Origin: Bimastos eiseni
Taxonomy: Eukaryota; Annelida; Clitellata; Crassiclitellata; Lumbricidae
Direction: 5' to 3'
Length of the DNA: 64,000 nt
NCBI GenBank assembly: GCA_959347315.1
Contig: OY365806.1
Location: forward strand, 27,752,815-27,816,814
Positions 59,036 to 64,000 of the stretch are shown here, one piece after another. The first letter of the stretch is position 1; each line of letters opens with the position of its first letter. The translations under genes were made by a program, and so were the position numbers. A model generated the notes under the pieces. That model searched no databases. It was not told the DNA's origin and worked only from the letters and a program-made list of their open reading frames with translations.

Positions 59036-59375
59036 CTGACAACAACATCCACCTTCATTACAATGTAACAACAGTCAATGACAAGCAGACAGAGGCAACT
59101 GCTTTTCATTTTATACCGTTAAAACAGAATGTAGCTGAATAATTTTTAAGCTGGATAAAGTCTCCATTAGGGTTGTATCGAATATTCTCTTCGTATTTGC
59201 TTCTGAGCTGAATAGTGGGCCAAACAGCTATTCGGTGACATCTGTTTCCGCACGTGCTGCTACTATATTGAGAGGACTGAAGAAGTAACTCTCTAATTAA
59301 CATGATATATGCTCCACATTGAAAGTAAGATCCATCCCATGTGGGTGTCACAAATCTATCAATAGTCATTTCCAA

Positions 59376-59446
59376 TTAACCCTTTAATGATGAGCATGTA
59401 AAAAAATGTACGGGAAGAAAATGCAGCTCATCATTAAAGGGTTAAT
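59376..59446. mobile_element. Tiny piggyBac-like hairpin element in a BAZ2 intron
   Basis: Perfect inverted arms of about 21 bp, ATTAACCCTTTAATGATGAGC (59375-59395) and its complement (59426-59446), surround a 30-bp loop. Both outer ends read TTAA followed inward by CCCTTTAATGATGAGC. TTAA target sites abutting CCC/GGG termini are characteristic of piggyBac-type elements. The element would be only about 62-64 bp between the TTAA sites. It could alternatively be a chance or regulatory hairpin. Confidence 0.6.
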
Positions 59447-59631
59447 CTGTCTGTAAGGAAGTCACAAGTAAACAGCTCAACAAACGTCACGACATTACTT
59501 GAGAATTTCCTGTTCCTCTGCCCAAGCACAGACGCACGTAGAGAGTGCAGATGATTCGAGCGGTGCTATATAAATGCCTGATTCATTACATTGATATGCA
59601 ACAAAGTGATGAGAAAGAACTATTCTCTTAC

Positions 59632-61264
59632 AGGAAGGAATTGGTGGAGTATCTTGCTGTGGCAAAGCATACTCTGACAGCATGTCCAATTCACCAGGCG
59701 TCATTAGCAGATCATCTCCATACAATTCCGACTTGACAGGTGTCAGCGCGTAGCTGGTCGCAACGGAACTCGAAGGTGTGCAACACACGGAGGGACACCC
59801 GAACGTCGGCCGGGGCGTGTTGGCCCGACTGAGGTCGGGGGTCAGAGGAGGAGCAGACGGAGGGGGACAGGACGTCTGCTGAGGCTTCAGGGTCGAGGCA
59901 TCACAAGGCACGTGAGGCAGAATGCTAAACCAGGTTCCGTTCTGAATGGATCGATTTAAGTTCCACTGGGCCGCTTCGGTCGTGTGTGTCGACGTCGACA
60001 CAAAGTACGGCGGCGCCGGACTCGACATGTTGCCGGCCAGCGAGACATACGGACCGGCAGACGATTTGGTCTTGAGGTCTGGCTGGAGGATGCTGTCAAT
60101 ACTGCGAAAAGACGACAAGGCGGCGGCCGTAGAGGCGGACGACGGCGCCGAGCACATCGACCTCGGCAGACCGCCACAGAGCGCAGAGAAACTCATGATG
60201 CTGTCCGTTTTGTTGCCCGATCCAGCAGACATCACAAGCTCTGCTTTTGCAACGACCGAATCTTCTCTGGCTGTGAAATGAGGTGAGTCTTCATTTGTCT
60301 GCTGAGGCAATAATTCCAAACTGTTCTCAGACTTTGTGAAAGAAATCTGACCGGGTTTCACGTCCCCATCCATCCCCGAGTCCCTGGCCTCGAACTTAAT
60401 GACCGGTTTCTCCTCAGCCACACATCCAACATCCTTGAACGGTTTCGGTTCCAGCTTGAGTCGATAGTTAATGTCAAAGAGCTCCATCAGACTTGGCTTT
60501 GCTTCAGTCTCTTGTTTCACTTGGACTTCGTGCTTAGTCTCTACATAGAACTCGGACTCTGAAGCATCTTCCCGACCGAGACTGTTCATCACCGTCTGCG
60601 ACACGATGTCTCCGAGATTCACGAGATTCGACTGACTTCCGAGGAAACAGCTCATGCTCGGAGAAAGCAGATGCCTCTCGTTCGTCGTGGAGGCTGTTGT
60701 CATGGAAACGGATGTCGTGGAAATGGTGACTGCTGAAACGGATGCTATGGCTGCAGGAGCTGAAATTATGGGTGCTGTCACAGAAGTACTTTCGCTCAAG
60801 TTCAATTCACCACTTAGATCTTGTGCTGCATTTGGTATTTGAAGAGGAGAAGCATTCATGGGAATTGCAGTGTCTCCTCCATTTACCTCGGCAGAGTCCA
60901 TCCTTCTTTCCGCAGTATCTGTCGTCTCCTCAGCAACTGACGATGCATCATTTTTATCATCTGTTTCTCCTGTGATGCTCTCAGCCACAGTTGCGACTGA
61001 ATCATCCTCAGCAACCAATGTCTTCATCTCTGATGATGGTTTCTGCGCTTCTTCCCTTTTCATGTCGTTGGCATCCTCGGCTGCCGTCTGCTCCTCTTCC
61101 ATTAACTCAAAGATCTCTGGCTCGGCCGACTCCAGACCCTCGACAAAGATGCCTCCGCACTTGGGAAGAATCCAGTAACGACGTCGGAATCTGTCCTGTC
61201 CAAATGACACGGCGCTCAGTTTGTGCGCAACATTAAAGATTTTCTCCCGGAACTGATTCTGTTG
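59632..61264 (-). CDS. BAZ2: BAZ2 long exon (GQDRFRRRYWILP block and linker)
   Basis: 1,633 bp, from acceptor TGTGTGTAG (61265 side) to donor TTCCT|GTAAGA (59632/59631), phase 0 in and phase 1 out. It opens with QQNQFREKIFNVAHKLS followed by FGQDRFRRRYWILPKCGGIF, almost identical to the vertebrate BAZ2 block 'GQDRYRRRYWILPQCGGIF'. A 500-residue low-complexity linker follows. Near its end WFSILPHVPCDASTL mirrors 'WFSLLPRTPCDDTSL' of BAZ2B. The frame continues beyond the donor to about 59495, but that tail is intronic: the next exon joins only from the donor. Plus-strand frames over this exon are shadows. Confidence 0.95.
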
Positions 61265-61791
61265 CTACACACAAAACAGAAATCAATCTCTTTCTTTAAG
61301 CAATTCATTATCTTACAAGAGGCACACCACTTCCTCAAATTCAATTAGACCAGAGAGGACTGCATAAAAGACGAATAATCATACGAAGGGTCTTAGGAAT
61401 TTTAGTACAAACACATACTCTCACACCAAATCCTCATACTATTGGCTTCTGTCAAAGCAACAAAATCGTTTAAAAAAAACCTACTTTTCTATAAAATGCT
61501 ACATTCTGGCCAAACTCTTCACTTGCTGACAATGAAAAAATGGGCTCCACCACAGAACTATCCAATTAGCCATATCCTATAATTTCATGTGAAGACTGAA
61601 CAAGATATTCACATTTTTAAACTTCACTAAGCTCAGATGCATAATTTGCATATCCAGTTATGACAGGCAATCTCTTCAGTGTTTCTTTTCAGCTATGGAG
61701 TGTTATAACTGTTCTCTTCAACTTTCACAAACCTATACAGACTAAGTTCTAACTTAAAAACCGTTGGTTCTTATATAAAGTGTTGCAATAC

Positions 61792-61848
61792 CTTGATAAG
61801 CTTTTCAATCTTTGCATCCAGCTCTTCTGATGAAATTGCCTGATCCTC
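61792..61848 (-). CDS. BAZ2: BAZ2 exon, 57 bp (conserved helix)
   Basis: 19 codons, EDQAISSEELDAKIEKLIK, between acceptor CTTGTCAG and donor AAG|GTATTG, phase 0 on both sides. It corresponds to the vertebrate segment ending 'VEELEKQIEKLSK' just before the tyrosine-rich block. It was found by family similarity, since it is too short to stand out as a frame. Confidence 0.88.
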
Positions 61849-62954
61849 CTGACAAGATCAAAAACCAGAACTTTATATAATTACTGGTAGATTTATGAAT
61901 TTCTCAGTCTTTCGAGCTACAACTGCTATTCTGCCATCGATCTGTTCACTTTAAAAAAACTCATCCATGCTCCAATGAAGAAATAGTCATCTCACTTATA
62001 TAGACAAACATATTTTTAGTATGTGTGTATGTATATATTCTGAGTTCATCTTGTATTGCAACAGAACCGTTTTAAGCTAATGAATGCCTTAGGGTTAGTG
62101 GCAAATGGCATGCAAATGCTGGGTAATGGATGGCTGAGGATTTAGCACTGGTAGTCAGAGGAAGTCAGCCATTGACTGGTTGACTGTAACTGGGGTTCTT
62201 ACCCACTGGGCTACATGACTGGTTGACAAAGCAGGGATGTGAACACGCTCAGCTTGAACCTGGACTTACTAGTCATGAGTTCCAGCCCAATCCCAAGACG
62301 TGAAGGCCACTGCCCTCTTGACAGGGGATCCCATGCCCGCAATTGACCCACGAGGAATAAGAACCCAGGTCAGGTTGAAATTGATGTCTTCATACTCCTC
62401 TGATAGGCATTCTTAAATGTCTTTCCATTAGATGTTAATTCACATGCAATCAATTCTGCCACTTGCAGTGTCTTCAGATATATTAACAAGCATGCTTCAA
62501 ATTCTCAAATAACAAAATATTATCTCTATCGCATGCTTCTTGATGTCACAAAGAGACCATTGATCGCGTGAAACAATAACCAGGTTACACAATTACAGCA
62601 ATCAAGAATTACTAATGAGATTCATCTGTTCTGTCAGGGCCATTCAGTATAATCTTAGTCATTGCTTAACAATAATAAAAGATATTGTCCCATCAAAAAA
62701 TATTTCCCCAAGCTGGTCAAGTACAACTGCCATCAATAAACTTCCACTAAAATACTGCACAATAGGAGACGGTGGTTGTACATTGCCTTACAAGATATTG
62801 TAGTTCTCAGACCCTCTTTCCCTACTACACCCTCCTATTGTACATTACCTTACAAGATATTGTAGTTCTCAAACCCTCTTTCCCTACTACACCCTCTCTC
62901 TCACTTCAGCCCTTAGTGGACAGTTAACTCCAGGCCCCTGAGGGGACAACTGAC
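61849..62954 (-). other. BAZ2 intron with duplicated block
   Basis: A 1,106-bp intron. It contains a two-copy 62-bp tandem duplication at 62776-62899 and a moderately GC segment at about 62090-62390 that looks like an old repeat with weakly inverted GGGTTCTTA ends. No exon fitting the phases was seen. Confidence 0.6.
62776..62899. repeat. Two-copy 62-bp tandem duplication
   Basis: The block TTGTACATTGCCTTACAAGA and following sequence recurs 62 bp later with few changes (starts at 62776 and 62838). Confidence 0.88.
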
Positions 62955-63153
62955 CTCAGCATCGGAGTCATGACCACCATCTGCATGCGATGGAGGAGCA
63001 TCGTCGCTTTCATTTCCACTCTCTTCCGCCTCCTCATCCGTATCTTTCTTATTATTGAACGAAGTCACTCCAACTGTGGTCGTGTTACTGTCCTCGCTCT
63101 GCTGACCCTTCGGTATCACTTTCCGGAAACGCTTTGCCTGAAGAATACGCAAC
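62955..63153 (-). CDS. BAZ2: BAZ2 exon (basic then acidic linker)
   Basis: 199 bp, from acceptor TTTTTCTAG|G (63153) to donor GCTGAG|GTCAGT (62955). The product runs LRILQAKRFRKVIPKGQQ through an acidic stretch TDEEAEESGNESDDAPP. The acidic linker preceding the conserved helix is typical of BAZ2. The acceptor lies inside a 40-bp tandem repeat (63141-63260) in which only the exon-proximal copy has AG. Confidence 0.85.
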
Positions 63154-63260
63154 CTAGAAAAACAAAGCCAACGACTTATGAAGAATACGCAACCCAGAAA
63201 AACAAAGCCAATGACTTATGAAGAATACGCAACCCAGAAAAACAAAGCCAACGACATATC
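63141..63260 (-). repeat. 3 x 40-bp tandem repeat containing a splice acceptor
   Basis: Plus-strand units AAGAATACGCAACCTAGAAA (63141), AAGAATACGCAACCCAGAAA (63181) and AAGAATACGCAACCCAGAAA (63221) each continue AACAAAGCCAAYGAC. On the minus strand each is a polypyrimidine tract, a CTRGG junction and the first exon codons. Only the 63141 copy has the AG needed for splicing; the other two read CTGGG. Confidence 0.93.
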
Positions 63261-63929
63261 TTCTGTTCATCTTAGGTTCTCAAAAGTCACTGGCAGTTTT
63301 AACAATTCCAAGCAACAGTAAAGTTTTGGTCAAACTAAAACGTGAAAGATTATCGACCGCAGATTGTCCTCTGAATGAAATCTGATTCAATAAAACAGAA
63401 TGGCCTTAGCAGCTCATCATTTTGATTTTCACAGTCAGTCATAATTCACTCTATCATTGACCTGTGTACAAATAATAAAGTGTAATAATTCCCAAAATTC
63501 TGTTAACAGAATGTCACAAAATGTAAAAATAATGAACAGATATGCAACATGTCTCAAAGCAGCAACACCTCAGAAATACAATCTCCATTCATTTCTGCGG
63601 CTGCTTTATAGTCCAACACAGAACGATGAACCTGATGTATATTTGCCACATGAACATACTATACAAAAGTCTGCTAAAGTTCATCAGTCACTCCAGCACG
63701 ACTAGATTAAAGCAGGGAGGTGACCTGACCGACGACTTTAAGGAGTCGGAACCGACGACCTGGGCTGGTGAAGCAAAGTCCACCGTGCCAACCTTCACGT
63801 GGTGCAGACCGTTAGTACAACCCCATTTAATGGGAAGGCGAACGAACGGGCATGGCAGCAAAACCAGGGAAGGCAATGGCAAACCACCCCTGTCAATGTG
63901 CCAAGGAAATCGCCATGAAATACACGTAC
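63261..63929 (-). other. BAZ2 intron with possible dispersed repeat
   Basis: The stretch at about 63700-63900 is less AT-rich and contains GGAAGGCAATGGCAAACCAC, a module similar to one at about 37320-37345 in inverted orientation. I suspect an old dispersed repeat. No exon was recognised. Confidence 0.4.
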
Positions 63930-64000
63930 TTGCGCAGTTTGCCTTCGACAATCCATTTGTCTCTGCGTAAGTTATTGATGCCATCAATGTTCTTCTCGAT
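63930..64000 (-). CDS. BAZ2: BAZ2 exon (window-edge partial)
   Basis: The minus strand reads IEKNIDGINNLRRDKWIVEG then KLRK, which fits the conserved helical segment before the acidic linker of BAZ2 proteins. The donor is CGCAA|GTACGT (63930/63929), phase 2. It is completed by the G that opens the next exon to give GKLRKLRILQAKR. The exon continues beyond the window. Confidence 0.85.

Larger units (their letters stand above)
50565..64000 (-). other. BAZ2: BAZ2 (BAZ2A/BAZ2B-like) gene, 3' part, 13 exons
   Basis: BAZ2 proteins are nuclear chromatin readers that associate with ISWI ATPases (SNF2H/SNF2L) in remodelling complexes; BAZ2A (TIP5) is known from rDNA silencing. I could join 13 exons with GT-AG borders and consistent phases: 63930-64000, 62955-63153, 61792-61848, 59632-61264, 58877-59035, 58432-58655, 57914-58086, 56386-56599, 55779-55868, 55472-55528, 52505-53010, 51541-51684 and 50565-50718. 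They sum to 3,681 nt, or 1,226 codons plus TGA. Vertebrate BAZ2A and BAZ2B are about 1,900-2,170 residues, so the N-terminal MBD/TAM and DDT parts should lie right of the window. Long divergent linkers separate short, highly conserved blocks. An invertebrate is expected to have a single ancestor-like BAZ2, so I do not assign A or B. Confidence 0.95.

Noticed and set aside
59495..59631. Extension of the long BAZ2 exon frame past 59632
   Set aside because: A clear donor at 59632/59631 joins in phase to the WHIM exon. The extension lacks similarity to BAZ2 and includes LINE-tail-like sequence (GCTATATAAATG).

Overview
The window is animal nuclear DNA. Two gene families recognisable from spliced, intron-containing exons are metazoan: a BAZ2-type chromatin reader (BAZ2A/BAZ2B) and the F-box/LRR protein FBXL7. 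Introns are short to medium with GT-AG borders. The intergenic DNA is AT-rich and full of decayed CR1/L2-like LINEs, hAT-type and Tc1/mariner elements, and mini- and microsatellites. A palindromic octamer, TAGGCCTA, recurs about thirty times. From memory that motif is common in echinoderm and related marine invertebrate assemblies, so a marine invertebrate, perhaps an echinoderm or hemichordate, is my best guess; this is low-confidence inference.

Layout. From 1 to 21.4 kb I see no convincing host gene. The stretch holds non-autonomous DNA transposons (2051-2436 and 8410-9258, both with 8-bp target duplications; 15282-15613; 20207-21175), a tRNA-derived SINE near 10.5 kb, LINE wreckage at 12.1-13.1 and 17.7-18.2 kb, and a pair of 134-bp direct repeats around a pyrimidine-rich block at 19.2-20.1 kb. 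A plus-strand coding exon of about 272 codons at 21461-22279, with polyadenylation signals behind it, is the only plus-strand gene I support; I do not recognise it. A hAT relic with a transposase C-terminal domain sits at 25589-26374. A 1-kb minisatellite of 36-bp units (72-bp higher-order period) lies at 27067-28056.

From 32.4 to 64 kb all supported genes are on the minus strand. FBXL7 (two exons, 32439-34870; its first short exon was not found) is followed by a Tc1/mariner copy with both terminal inverted repeats (35977-37159), several simple-repeat arrays, and an unrecognised gene with two exons (43175-45042) whose coding sequence contains two minisatellites and a glycine tract. A 200-base assembly gap lies at 47064-47263. 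The last 13.4 kb carry the 3' part of a BAZ2 gene. I could assemble 13 phase-consistent exons from 64000 down to a stop at 50565 (1,226 codons plus stop). They cover the basic/acidic helix region, the conserved GQDRFRRRYWILP block, the WHIM/WSD segment, the PHD finger split over two small exons, and a two-exon bromodomain at the C terminus. The MBD/TAM and DDT domains would lie beyond the right edge.

Functional links. BAZ2 proteins pair with ISWI ATPases in nucleosome-remodelling complexes and read histone tails through the PHD finger and bromodomain. FBXL7 is an SCF ubiquitin-ligase receptor. Nothing suggests that these neighbours act together. I found no prokaryotic-style system. The most unusual points are a splice acceptor embedded in a three-copy 40-bp tandem repeat with only one copy carrying AG, the minisatellite-rich orphan gene, a 72-bp piggyBac-like hairpin in a BAZ2 intron, and the uneven distribution of TAGGCCTA.
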